Shown here piece after piece: positions 14,862 to 22,737 of a stretch of DNA of 22,737 nucleotides. Position 1 is the stretch's first letter; every line of letters starts with the position of its first letter. Location of the stretch: NCBI GenBank assembly GCA_030424825.1, contig JAUHWE010000006.1, forward strand, positions 1-22,737, written 5' to 3'. The position numbers and the translations under genes were made by a program. The stretch comes from Verrucomicrobiia bacterium (GTDB lineage: Bacteria > Verrucomicrobiota > Verrucomicrobiia > Opitutales > Opitutaceae). The notes beneath the pieces were generated by a model. That model worked only from the letters and a program-made list of their open reading frames with translations, was not told the origin of the DNA and did not search any database.

Positions 14862-16313
14862 CTACGGCACGATAAAATACGGCTCTTCTATGAGACGGGC
14901 CTTAATATCCGACCAATTTTTTCCTGAATCTAAGCTGGGGTCGAATTGCGTATTTACGGAAGGGATACCCGCATTGATAGAGGCAAGGTACTCTTCCAGC
15001 ATTTGGCTCATACGCACGGTTCGGTTGGTATCTATTTTCGCCAGGTTTTTGGTCTCCGAGAGATCCTTTTTCAGATTGTAGAGGTGGTAATCTCCCGTCT
15101 CCCAAAACTTGATCAGTTTATAGTCTCCTTGATGCAAGGTCGTGGAGGGTTGCCCCCCTTTCTGCAACTGGTAGTGCGGAAAGTGGAAAACGAGAAACGG
15201 ATGGGCCCGGTTTACTTTCGCACGGGCGTCTCCCGAGAGAATTTTTGCCAAACTGCCACCCTCCAAGCCTTTGGGCAAAGACCTTATGCCCAGCCAATCC
15301 GTGATTGTAGGGAATAGATCGTAACCCACTGCCATTTCACGACTACGACTATGATTAATTCCCGGACCCGCGATAATCAAGGGCACGCGGATACCCCCTT
15401 CCCACAATGTCGCTTTCCAACCATGGACAGGGCCATTGGTATTCCCGGGGTTCGAAATGGGGTAGCTTCCATTGTCGGCGATGTAGATAACGTAGGTATT
15501 GTCTTCGATTCCCAGTTCTTTGATCTTCGCCAATGTCATCCCAAGTCCTGTATCCAAATCCTGGCTCATAGCCGCGTGGTCCGCTTGGCTATGGCGTCTT
15601 CCCGGCGTTCGAGCCTGCGTTTCGTCCAAAGTCGATTTCTTTGAGAAGACGGCTAAATGCGTAGCGTAGTGAGAAAGCTGCAGGTAAAACGGCTTTCCTG
15701 CATCCACCTGCTTTTCCATCCAATCATTGCCACTTTTGGTAATGGAAAAAATGCGCTTTGGATCCGGATCGTCGCGTTTACCTTCCCGATTTGAAGTTGC
15801 GCCCGAACTGGTGTCGAATCCGTGCTGCTCCGGACCTCCCCCATTGATATGCCACTTTCCAAAATGGGCCGTAGCGTATTCGGACCTATGCTGCTTTATC
15901 CACTCAGCGATTGTGATCTCCTCGTCCGCAATATCATTCACATGTGGCGGAGGAGTGATCCGGTTACTCTCATAAAAAGGTCCATCGTGACGATCCACTA
16001 TATCTGACATTTGCAACAATGCCGGGCTCTTCCCCGTCAAAATCGAATAGCGAGACGGCGAGCAATTCGGGTGCGGGGCATAGGCCTGTGAAAAAACCAC
16101 CCCCCGACTTGCCAGCGTTTCCAGATGCGGCGTTTTGATGAAGTCGCTTCTAGATTCAGGAACCTCCGCATCCATCAGGACAGAGGTCGCGCCCCATCCT
16201 TGATCGTCGGTCAAAACGAGAACAATATTTGGGGACTGAGCCTTCAAAAGCGATACGCTCGCTATTAAACAAGAAAGGACGAGTGCGATTCGATTAGTCA
16301 AACGAAAGTACAT
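14862..16313 (-). CDS. Secreted sulfatase (type I, formylglycine-dependent)
   Basis: A 483-residue sulfatase of standard length, without the C-terminal extensions of the other two. A signal peptide (IALVLSCLIASVSLLKA) is followed by metal ligands Asp36-Asp37 (TDDQGWGATS), the formylglycine motif CSPSR with Cys84, FGKWHINGGG, HYATH and the metal-binding ADNGS. The sequence between residues 90 and 130 is longer and more polar than in the other two, so the substrate pocket should differ. It reads away from the FAD oxidoreductase gene over a 264-bp divergent gap and converges on the serine hydrolase. Like all such enzymes it needs Cys84 oxidation by a maturase encoded elsewhere. Confidence 0.94.
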   Translation of the reverse strand: MYFRLTNRIALVLSCLIASVSLLKAQSPNIVLVLTDDQGWGATSVLMDAEVPESRSDFIKTPHLETLASRGVVFSQAYAPHPNCSPSRYSILTGKSPALLQMSDIVDRHDGPFYESNRITPPPHVNDIADEEITIAEWIKQHRSEYATAHFGKWHINGGGPEQHGFDTSSGATSNREGKRDDPDPKRIFSITKSGNDWMEKQVDAGKPFYLQLSHYATHLAVFSKKSTLDETQARTPGRRHSQADHAAMSQDLDTGLGMTLAKIKELGIEDNTYVIYIADNGSYPISNPGNTNGPVHGWKATLWEGGIRVPLIIAGPGINHSRSREMAVGYDLFPTITDWLGIRSLPKGLEGGSLAKILSGDARAKVNRAHPFLVFHFPHYQLQKGGQPSTTLHQGDYKLIKFWETGDYHLYNLKKDLSETKNLAKIDTNRTVRMSQMLEEYLASINAGIPSVNTQFDPSLDSGKNWSDIKARLIEEPYFIVP

Positions 16314-16577
16314 AGTTAAGGGGATTAAGGAAATCTAATTCCGTATAGCTTTTAAAGTATTTTCGACGATACAAATTTTCAATGCTCTTCCGCATTTCCA
16401 ACTCGTCAGGCGCTCCTTCAGATAAATCAAATTAGGCGTTCATCCCTCCCACTTCATTACGCATTTAGGTCAACGATTGACCCACAAAGCGGTCGAATCC
16501 TGTTGTCTACCTTCGGAAAATATTAAAAGATCAACCTTCAGACGATACCCAATTTCACGTCTAACGAGAAAGATATC
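16314..16577. promoter_or_regulatory. Divergent intergenic region, sulfatase / FAD oxidoreductase
   Basis: A 264-bp AT-richer gap that must hold promoters for both outward-reading genes. A TTGACC at 16475-16480 could be a -35 box for the right-hand gene, but no convincing -10 box at 16-18 bp was found. A purine-rich GAGAAAG ends just before the right-hand ATG and is a plausible ribosome binding site. No palindromic REP element is present here. Confidence 0.35.
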
Positions 16578-18461
16578 ATGAGCATACCACGTAGAGATTT
16601 TATCAGGCAATTCAGCCTCGCTTCCCTATCATTGATAGCGACGCACCCGCTCTTTGGCAAGACCGCTAAATCAGGAGACCGCAAGTCCGTCCTCGTCGAG
16701 ACGGCCCACTTTTCCAAAATCGGTGGATGGATGCTGGACAACCAGTTCGAAAGTCACCTCGGGTTTAGCTACTTGATTGCCCACGGGCTGGGTAAACCGG
16801 TTGAGAACGCTCAGGCCGAAATCCGATTCCCCGAAGCGGGGCGCTATCATGTATGGGTATTGACCAAAGACTGGTGCCCCGGCGAATGGGACGCACCCGG
16901 ACAGTTCAAAATACGCTTGGGAGAGCAGGCGCTGAAAGAGACCTTTGGCACAAAGCCTGACTGGACATGGCAATCGGGCGGCACCGTCGATGTGGCCGCA
17001 GGGCAGCTTTCCACCACTATAGCTCTGGAAGACCTGACCGGATTCGAGGGTCGCTGCTCCGCGGTCTATTTTAGCCTAGACGCCAACGACGCACCGCCCA
17101 TTGACAAGGAATCCCTAGCCGCGTGGAGGCGTGAAAAAGTAGGGCTCCCTTCAAAAGCAGTAGACCAGGGCCACTACGACTTGATCATCGTTGGGGGCGG
17201 TATTTCCGGCTGTGCGGCTGCCATCGCCGCAAACTCGATGGGTGTCAAGGTCGCCATGATCCACAACCGGCCCGTATTGGGTGGCAACGCCAGCGGAGAA
17301 ATCCGTGTTCACACCGAAGGCATTCACGGACGGGCAAACAAGATTTTAGATCTCATCGATACGCCTCACTATCCGAATTCGGACCCGCAGGCTCTTGAGG
17401 CCGACAAGCACCGCATGGGCAACATGATGGCGCTCGAGAACGTCGACTACTACCTGAGCCACACCATGAATTCGGTGGAAATGAAAGGCGACCGTATCCA
17501 CGCCGTGCAGGCCATGGAAACCGCCAACGGCACGCTCAAACGGTTCACCGGAACGCAATTCCTCGACAGTACCGGCGACGGTTGGCTCGGATACATGTCG
17601 GGCTGCGAATACCGTTATGGACGTGAATCGAAACATGAATTCGGCGAAGAGTGGGAGGAGCATGGGGAACTCTGGTCTCCAGAAAAGCCCGACAACCGCG
17701 TCATGGGCTCCAGCGTCATGTGGTACACTCGAGCAACCGAAAAGCGTGTCCGCTTTCCTGAAGTTCCCTGGGCCAAGCCAGTGGCGAAAAACCACGTAGC
17801 GACCGCGGGTGAATGGCAGTGGGAGTATTCCCACAACGACCTGCACCAGATTCATGATGCGGAAACCATTCGCGACCATATGTTCCGAGCGATCTACGGT
17901 TCCTACAGCAACGCCATTAAGCGCCGCCAGCACGCCAACCTGGAACTGGATTGGATTTCTTTCCTAGTGGGCAAGCGTGAATCCAGACGCATTATGGGCG
18001 ACCATATCTACTCGGGCATCGATGCCCGAGACTCCATCGAGTTCCCCGATGCGGTAGTCATCGAAAAGCGGAAGATTGACGTGCATTACCAGGAGAAGCT
18101 TCTGGGCCGCCCGGTGGACTTCCTTTCCGAAGCGATTTTCCAGAGGATCAAGAATACCTACTATTATATCCCCTACCGGTCCTTGTACGCCAAAGACGTT
18201 CCCAATCTTCAGATGGCGGGACGTTGCTTCAGCTGCACGCACATCGGGCTGGGTGGTCCGCGGGTCATGAATACGTGTGGCCAAATGGGAGTCGCCACGG
18301 GATACGCCGCTGGCCTTTGCAAGAAATACGGCATCGATCCCAGACAGGTTGGCAAGAAGCATGTCTCTGAGCTGCGTCGCCTTTGCGGACACGAGGGCGA
18401 ATTGCCTCCGCTCATCGACCGAGCCGGCGAAACCCTCCCGGAACCCTCGGCCATTTCCTAA
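16578..18461 (+). CDS. Tat-exported FAD-dependent oxidoreductase
   Basis: A 627-residue flavoprotein. A twin-arginine signal (PRRDFIRQFSLASLSLIA) starts it, so it is exported folded with FAD bound. Residues about 36-170 form a beta-rich domain (GRYHVWVLTKDWCPGEWDAPGQF) like the golvesin/carbohydrate-binding-type domains found before this enzyme class in Planctomycetota and Verrucomicrobiota. The FAD site follows: DLIIVGGGISGCAAAIAA with GGGISG at 206-211, then RPVLGGNASGEIRVHTEG. FLDSTGDGWLGYMSGCEYRYG and the C-terminal NLQMAGRCFSCTHIGLGGPRVM are typical of the FAD_oxidored family (PF12831). The substrate is unknown; the context suggests a sugar or sugar acid. Its same-strand neighbour starts 73 bp downstream and may accept its electrons. 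Confidence 0.9.
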   Translation: MSIPRRDFIRQFSLASLSLIATHPLFGKTAKSGDRKSVLVETAHFSKIGGWMLDNQFESHLGFSYLIAHGLGKPVENAQAEIRFPEAGRYHVWVLTKDWCPGEWDAPGQFKIRLGEQALKETFGTKPDWTWQSGGTVDVAAGQLSTTIALEDLTGFEGRCSAVYFSLDANDAPPIDKESLAAWRREKVGLPSKAVDQGHYDLIIVGGGISGCAAAIAANSMGVKVAMIHNRPVLGGNASGEIRVHTEGIHGRANKILDLIDTPHYPNSDPQALEADKHRMGNMMALENVDYYLSHTMNSVEMKGDRIHAVQAMETANGTLKRFTGTQFLDSTGDGWLGYMSGCEYRYGRESKHEFGEEWEEHGELWSPEKPDNRVMGSSVMWYTRATEKRVRFPEVPWAKPVAKNHVATAGEWQWEYSHNDLHQIHDAETIRDHMFRAIYGSYSNAIKRRQHANLELDWISFLVGKRESRRIMGDHIYSGIDARDSIEFPDAVVIEKRKIDVHYQEKLLGRPVDFLSEAIFQRIKNTYYYIPYRSLYAKDVPNLQMAGRCFSCTHIGLGGPRVMNTCGQMGVATGYAAGLCKKYGIDPRQVGKKHVSELRRLCGHEGELPPLIDRAGETLPEPSAIS

Positions 18462-18534
18462 ACCGTTTCTCTGACTCGCGCTCAATGCGTATTGACTCAA
18501 GCGGTACGCTCGCAGGAATAGAGGGCGTTCCCAA

Positions 18535-19596
18535 ATGAAGCACTACGTCAATTTCGCCCTTCTGTTCGCATTCATCATTCTGATCGCGAGCGCACTGCTG
18601 CGTTTCTTCGAGCCCTTCAGTTTGGCAACCACGCGGATCCACATCCTTTTCGGAGCTTTCGTTCTGCTATTGGTCGGCCTCCATCTCTCATCTCGCCTGA
18701 ATTATTTTTCCCGCAGACTGAAAGGCGCTAAAGCTGCCACTGGCGAAAAGCCCAGCGCCCAACGACTCGTCGCGCTCCCCCTTATAACCTGCGCCTACCT
18801 CCTGGCCGCTTGCCTGCTCAACTGGTGGCCCGTTCCCCATTTGATAGCCCTTGGCTACGAAGCGAGAAACCGGGCGTCCATCTTCCGTCCGGAATCCGGC
18901 ACCGCGATTCGACCCCTTGAGAAATTCACCCAGCTTAAGCGACTGACCAACCAGGAGGCATCGGTCTACGTCGAGATCGAATGGGGACCGGCCTACGATC
19001 CCGTAGCTGAATTCCCAACACCGTTTACCGGAGCACGACCGCAAATCGCCATCTGGGCAGAATCCTCGGTGGGAGCCCTGATCGAGACCTTTTTCGTATC
19101 CGAAGAAAGCGCGTTTTCCGAATCCTTCGAGTGGGCGGGCAACGAACGGCGGCGCGTCGACATCCTGCCTATCTGGAGACACCAGTTCACCTTGGCTTCA
19201 GGCATCGAGCCCGATGGCGACATCGACGCCTACTCGGGCGCTACTCCTGAACACAGCTTCTCCATCGCCAACAATCTTCATGACGATCCCAATGGCTTCT
19301 ACATCAGCGTGGAAGCGAACGTCCCCAACGATCCCAACGACTACTACCACTCAGAACAGGCGGAAACGGAGGATGGCTACACCCTTCCCGGCATCGGACA
19401 GCCCTCCGTCTTCTACAGCGCCTACATCGATCCCGAGAGCCCGCAAAAGTACTACCTCATGGAATTCGTGGGCCACGGCGGCAGCAGTAGTCAACAAAGC
19501 GGTGAAGTTTACTACGACTCAACCCACCTGAGCACCGCCCGAAATCTCATTGAAAAAATTCTGGTCAGGGTTGAGCGGGCAAATTCGGATGGCTGA
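18535..19596 (+). CDS. Membrane protein with paired-His helix and periplasmic SGAT domain (possible electron carrier)
   Basis: A 353-residue protein of no firmly recognised family. It has three hydrophobic helices (about residues 5-24, 35-53 and 79-97) and then a large outside domain. Helix 2 carries His36 and His50 (RIHILFGAFVLLLVGLHLSSR), the 13-14 residue spacing used for b-type haem in DUF4405-like cytochromes. The outer part has ARPQIAIWAE, then RRRVDILPIWRHQF and DIDAYSGATPEHS with SGAT at 234-237. This order recalls DUF2271, and SGAT also resembles the flavinylation motif of FMN-binding domains, although the usual Thr two residues later is not there. It follows the FAD oxidoreductase by 73 bp with GAGGGC as ribosome site, suggesting one operon. 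A membrane electron-transfer role is inference. Confidence 0.65.
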   Translation: MKHYVNFALLFAFIILIASALLRFFEPFSLATTRIHILFGAFVLLLVGLHLSSRLNYFSRRLKGAKAATGEKPSAQRLVALPLITCAYLLAACLLNWWPVPHLIALGYEARNRASIFRPESGTAIRPLEKFTQLKRLTNQEASVYVEIEWGPAYDPVAEFPTPFTGARPQIAIWAESSVGALIETFFVSEESAFSESFEWAGNERRRVDILPIWRHQFTLASGIEPDGDIDAYSGATPEHSFSIANNLHDDPNGFYISVEANVPNDPNDYYHSEQAETEDGYTLPGIGQPSVFYSAYIDPESPQKYYLMEFVGHGGSSSQQSGEVYYDSTHLSTARNLIEKILVRVERANSDG

Positions 19597-19729
19597 ACCG
19601 TCACGAAAAAAGGCATCCCTCTAGTCGCTCAAGTTTCTTGCCTCACCCTTCAACCTTTCAAGTTCGCCTAACTCTGACTTTCAATATCGCAGGGGGATTT
19701 CATGGATACTTTCTGAGCGGTCGAGTATT

Positions 19730-19739
19730 GGGGGGGGGG
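19730..19739. repeat. Homopolymeric G10 tract
   Basis: Ten consecutive G bases, the only such homopolymer in the window, about 290 bp upstream of the leucine-rich-repeat gene and 134 bp after the preceding stop. Such tracts slip during replication and can vary promoter spacing when close to a promoter; here it is too far from the start to say. Confidence 0.6.
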
Positions 19740-19832
19740 CGACCTAACCAGTACCCATCTTAATAACAGATACTCAGAATCTATACGCTGAATTCGACGC
19801 TCATCACTCTTATTGGCAATAGGTTCGTTCGG

Positions 19833-19974
19833 TTAGCCAACTCCACGCAGCTCCCTCAAGACAGCCGGTTCCAACCAGGTGTCATTTTCCCGCAAAAGGT
19901 CCTTTACGGCGATCCCTTCTAGGAAGATACTATTTGGAGCGACATTGAATCTCGCCGTCCACCTCTACTTTCAT
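19833..19974 (-). pseudogene. Possible frameshifted small gene
   Basis: An ATG at 19974 begins MKVEVDGEIQ and soon meets a stop, but the next frame continues as NVAPNSIFLEGIAVKDLLR and ends EPAVLRELRGVG before a TAA at 19833. The span is one base longer than a multiple of three. The amino-acid makeup of both pieces looks protein-like, which suggests a decayed small gene of about 47 codons. I do not recognise a family, and chance remains a fair explanation. Confidence 0.25.
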
Positions 19975-20026
19975 AATTAGCCCAACTGCCCTTGGAGAGC
20001 TGCTCATCCTGAGCCGTTTCAAACGC

Positions 20027-22737
20027 ATGAGAACTTTTCTGTTTGGAATCAGTTTCTTCGCCTTCGCGATACTCGTTAATATTCAAGCGCCTCTAGGCTT
20101 GGCGGCCGAATTAACGGATCCCGCAGGTATCGTCGATAGCGCACTCGAAGGAGAAGTTCGAAAAGCGCTGGGCGAATTCGACCGTGAATTGACGGTTGGC
20201 GACCTTGGACAATTGATACGACTATTCGTGAGCGACCCAAACATCGTCAACCTCACCGGATTAGAGCATGCGGTAAAATTGGAAATACTCGATCTCAGAG
20301 GTACTATGGTCTCGAACTTGTCCCCGATTTCCGGTCTGACCGAACTGATTGCTATTGGACTGGATCGAACAAAGGTGGTGGAGCTGGAGGCCCTTTCAGG
20401 GCTGACCAAACTCGAAGTTCTAACTCTTTGGGAAACGGAAGTTAGCGACCTTTCGGTAGTCGCAAATTTTCCTCAGATGAGAATCCTGGATTTGCGTGAA
20501 ACGAACGTTCGTGTTTTAACGCCTCTATCTGGGCTGTCTGGATTGACTGATTTGCTGCTTTCCGAGTCGGAGGTAACGGATATATCATTGGTATCCGGAT
20601 TTCCTGGATTAGAGGTTTTGCATCTGAGCGATATTCCGGTCGGGAACCTCAGTCCACTTTCAGAACTCGTACATCTGACCTCGCTCAGCTTAACCAATAC
20701 TCAAGTGAGTAACCTGACCCCATTGAGTGGATTGGTCAACTTGGAAAGCCTGTTCCTTGATGAAAATCGAATATCTGACATTAGTCCCCTCGCGGGTATG
20801 ACCCAACTCCAGACTCTATTTCTGAGTGAAAACGAGATTACCTCCCTGGCAGCCCTCGAAGGGATGAGCCAACTGGAGTCACTGTATCTTACCGAAAATT
20901 CAATTAGCGATATTTCTCCGATTATTGGAGCGACCGGTCTCGAAACGCTTTTTGCCGGCTTCAATCAGATCGAAGAGATAAGCGCCCTTGCAGGAAAGAC
21001 TGCCCTTTCACGGCTTTTTCTCTCGGATAACGCCATTCGGGACATCAGTCCATTAACTGGCCTAACGAATCTCGAAACATTATTTTTGGACCAGAATGAA
21101 ATCAGTAATGTCGATTCACTGGCAGGCGCGGTAAAACTGGATGTCCTCTACCTATTCGATAACCAGATAACGGATCTAAGCGGGTTGTCGAACCTGACCA
21201 ATCTCGAAAGACTGTACGCGTATCGAAACAAAATCAGTGACCTCCAACCACTATCTGGACTGTACAACCTGGAAACACTCTATCTGTACGGAAATGAGAT
21301 AAGCGAACTAGAACCGTTGTCAGGACTGACGACTTTGACGCGACTTTACCTTTACGATAATCAAATTCAGGATCTTTCCCCTCTTTCGTCTTTGTCCAAC
21401 CTCGAAACCCTGTACCTATATCGCAACTACATTAGTGACATCACTCCCCTTTCAGGTCTGTCAAACTTGACCCAGCTATACATTTACGACAACGCAATCT
21501 CTGACCTCGGCCCGCTATCAACCTTGTCAAAGTTGGACAATCTGTATTTGTCGGACAACGCCATTACAGATTTATCGCCACTCGCCAGTCTGACCTCGCT
21601 AACAAACCTGAGGGTTTATGACAATCCTGTAAGCAATGTCAGTATCATCAGTAACTTGCCCAATTTGGAAACATTTAGCGTTGCCGGTGTCCCGCTTAGC
21701 GAAAGCGATATCGAAACGATCGTAAACAAGGAATCACTGCGAGAACTCACAACCCGAAGATCCAGCTTCGGTAGTCTTGATCGGATATTGGAGATGACTC
21801 AATTAACCTCTTTAGGCCTCCCCAGAAGCGCAATTACTAACAGCGAGCTGGTCCAGATCGTAGATGGGTTACCCCACCTGGAAGAGCTACAGCTTTCGGA
21901 CAATGAGATTAGCGATGTGACTCCGATTTCTGAACTGGAAAACTTGTTCGACCTAAATTTGAGCGGCAATGAAGTTGAAGATTTGAGCCCCTTGGCCGAC
22001 CTGAAGCGCTTGCGTCTATTAAATGTTGCCGAAAATAGAATCACGGACTTAGAACTGTTCTTCCAAGAAGGAAAATTTCCCGCCTTGTTCGAAGACTCAG
22101 AGGACTTCAAGAGACTGGATATTGACTACAATTATATCGACTTGAAGGATGGGAGTCTACAAGCCGACTTTGCCAAGGAATTGGAAAGAAATTTTTCAAC
22201 CGATTTCGAACCTCAAAGACTGGATACCGCAGGCGTCATTGATGCTGGTTTGGAAGCAGCTATCAGAAATGAGCTGTCCAAATCAGAGGGTGAATTGACC
22301 ATTGGCGACTTGCTTCAATTGACGAGATTGTCGGCTCCCAACGCTAACATCTCCGACTTGAGCGGCTTGAACCATGCCTTTAACTTGAACGAGCTAAATT
22401 TTAGGGGAAATGAAATCGTCGATCTAACTCCTCTTAAAGGATTAAATAAATTGCGGCAACTCGATCTCCGCGGAAACCCAGTAGTGGATATCGGTCCTTT
22501 GCTCGGTCCCAAGCAATTGACCGAAGTTCGACTAAGCGGAGGGAACGGGACCTTGTTTCTAGATCCACTACAGCGGGAATTAGCACGGCAAATCGTGGTA
22601 ACGCGGAGTGCCAATCTAGCATGGGATCTATCGGGAGGACATAACGTGCTAAGGGTGGAATTCAGCATACTGCACGGAGGCTTTCAGCTCGCATGGCCGG
22701 ACGGTTGGACGATCCAAGAGTCCAATGATTTGATCGA
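20027..22737 (+). CDS. Secreted SDS22/internalin-like leucine-rich-repeat protein (3' partial)
   Basis: An open frame from ATG 20027 to the window edge, 903 codons so far. A signal peptide (TFLFGISFFAFAILVNIQA) leads to an alpha-helical cap (from residue 31), then 22 leucine-rich repeats of exactly 22 residues each (L-x2-L-x-L-x2-N-x-I-x-D-I-x-P-L-x-x-L), with no insertion or deletion from 20279 to 21665 (21 x 66 bases). A diverged linker, about four more repeats, and a second copy of the cap (from residue 733) with two more repeats follow. The last visible part (LRVEFSILHGGFQLAWPDGW) is a beta-type domain. Such proteins bind other proteins or glycans at the cell surface; the ligand is unknown. 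The missing end may hold an anchor or sorting signal. Confidence 0.93.
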   Translation, partial: MRTFLFGISFFAFAILVNIQAPLGLAAELTDPAGIVDSALEGEVRKALGEFDRELTVGDLGQLIRLFVSDPNIVNLTGLEHAVKLEILDLRGTMVSNLSPISGLTELIAIGLDRTKVVELEALSGLTKLEVLTLWETEVSDLSVVANFPQMRILDLRETNVRVLTPLSGLSGLTDLLLSESEVTDISLVSGFPGLEVLHLSDIPVGNLSPLSELVHLTSLSLTNTQVSNLTPLSGLVNLESLFLDENRISDISPLAGMTQLQTLFLSENEITSLAALEGMSQLESLYLTENSISDISPIIGATGLETLFAGFNQIEEISALAGKTALSRLFLSDNAIRDISPLTGLTNLETLFLDQNEISNVDSLAGAVKLDVLYLFDNQITDLSGLSNLTNLERLYAYRNKISDLQPLSGLYNLETLYLYGNEISELEPLSGLTTLTRLYLYDNQIQDLSPLSSLSNLETLYLYRNYISDITPLSGLSNLTQLYIYDNAISDLGPLSTLSKLDNLYLSDNAITDLSPLASLTSLTNLRVYDNPVSNVSIISNLPNLETFSVAGVPLSESDIETIVNKESLRELTTRRSSFGSLDRILEMTQLTSLGLPRSAITNSELVQIVDGLPHLEELQLSDNEISDVTPISELENLFDLNLSGNEVEDLSPLADLKRLRLLNVAENRITDLELFFQEGKFPALFEDSEDFKRLDIDYNYIDLKDGSLQADFAKELERNFSTDFEPQRLDTAGVIDAGLEAAIRNELSKSEGELTIGDLLQLTRLSAPNANISDLSGLNHAFNLNELNFRGNEIVDLTPLKGLNKLRQLDLRGNPVVDIGPLLGPKQLTEVRLSGGNGTLFLDPLQRELARQIVVTRSANLAWDLSGGHNVLRVEFSILHGGFQLAWPDGWTIQESNDLI
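22223..22470 (+). repeat. Second copy of the leucine-rich-repeat cap domain
   Basis: Codons from 22223 encode DTAGVIDAGLEAAIRNELS and GELTIGDLLQLTRL, matching DPAGIVDSALEGEVRKALG and RELTVGDLGQLIRL encoded from 20117, with no gaps, and continuing into the first repeat of each block (SGLNHAFNLNEL against TGLEHAVKLEIL). The copies are 2106 bases (702 codons) apart. This is an internal duplication within one gene. Confidence 0.85.

Larger units (their letters stand above)
19597..20026. other. 430-bp spacer with G10 tract and remnant-like ORF
   Basis: No intact gene is seen. The spacer contains a run of ten G at 19730-19739 and, on the minus strand at 19833-19974, a short frame that reads like protein but needs a one-base shift. 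The right part must carry the promoter of the leucine-rich-repeat gene; no confident -35/-10 pair or terminator hairpin was found. Confidence 0.5.

Noticed and set aside
16485..16505. GGTCGAATCC, which resembles a tRNA T-arm
   Set aside because: No matching acceptor stem, D-arm or anticodon arm can be folded around it.
17346..18500. Long minus-strand frames (195 and 178 codons) opposite the FAD oxidoreductase
   Set aside because: The sense strand carries the FAD-binding and C-terminal family motifs over the same region.
20279..21720. Regular 66-base periodicity, considered as a CRISPR or satellite array
   Set aside because: The period is coding: each unit translates to a 22-residue leucine-rich repeat, with DNA diverged between units and no spacer/repeat pattern.

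Overview
The window looks like a chromosome segment of a Gram-negative, polysaccharide-degrading bacterium. The best guess is a marine Verrucomicrobiota (Opitutia-like) organism. That placement is an inference from three sulfatases in 22.7 kb, many exported proteins (Tat, Sec and lipoprotein signals), few clear Shine-Dalgarno sequences, and an SDS22-like leucine-rich-repeat surface protein. No rRNA, tRNA, CRISPR array, insertion sequence or phage gene was seen.

Left part (1-4600): a two-gene molybdenum hydroxylase operon on the minus strand (IorA-like iron-sulfur subunit, then an IorB-like molybdopterin subunit with a Tat signal that runs off the left edge). Next come a 61-residue membrane protein on the plus strand, purT on the minus strand broken by one in-frame TAA, and an exported protein with two DUF2845-like repeats.

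Middle (4600-16320): two divergent sulfatases, each with a C-terminal extension; SelO (protein AMPylase); a clear D-galactonate dehydratase (dgoD) facing a 12-helix MFS anion/sugar-acid transporter; a serine-hydrolase lipoprotein; and a third sulfatase. Together these fit removal of sulfate from an external polysaccharide, uptake of sugar acids, and entry into a galactonate (DeLey-Doudoroff) route. The link between these genes is inferred from proximity only.

Right part (16320-22737): a Tat-exported FAD-dependent oxidoreductase is followed by a membrane protein with a paired-histidine helix and a periplasmic SGAT motif, a possible exported redox pair. After a 430-bp spacer comes a long secreted leucine-rich-repeat protein (more than 903 residues, running off the right edge) with 22 uninterrupted 22-residue repeats and a second copy of its N-terminal cap.

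The most notable non-coding signal is a set of GTAG-headed palindromes at 2485-2562, 11849-11900, 13405-13479 and 14785-14860. They resemble REP/BIME elements mobilised by RAYT transposases. Every convergent gene gap longer than 50 bp in the window holds one, and one of them supplies the stop codon of the gene beside it.
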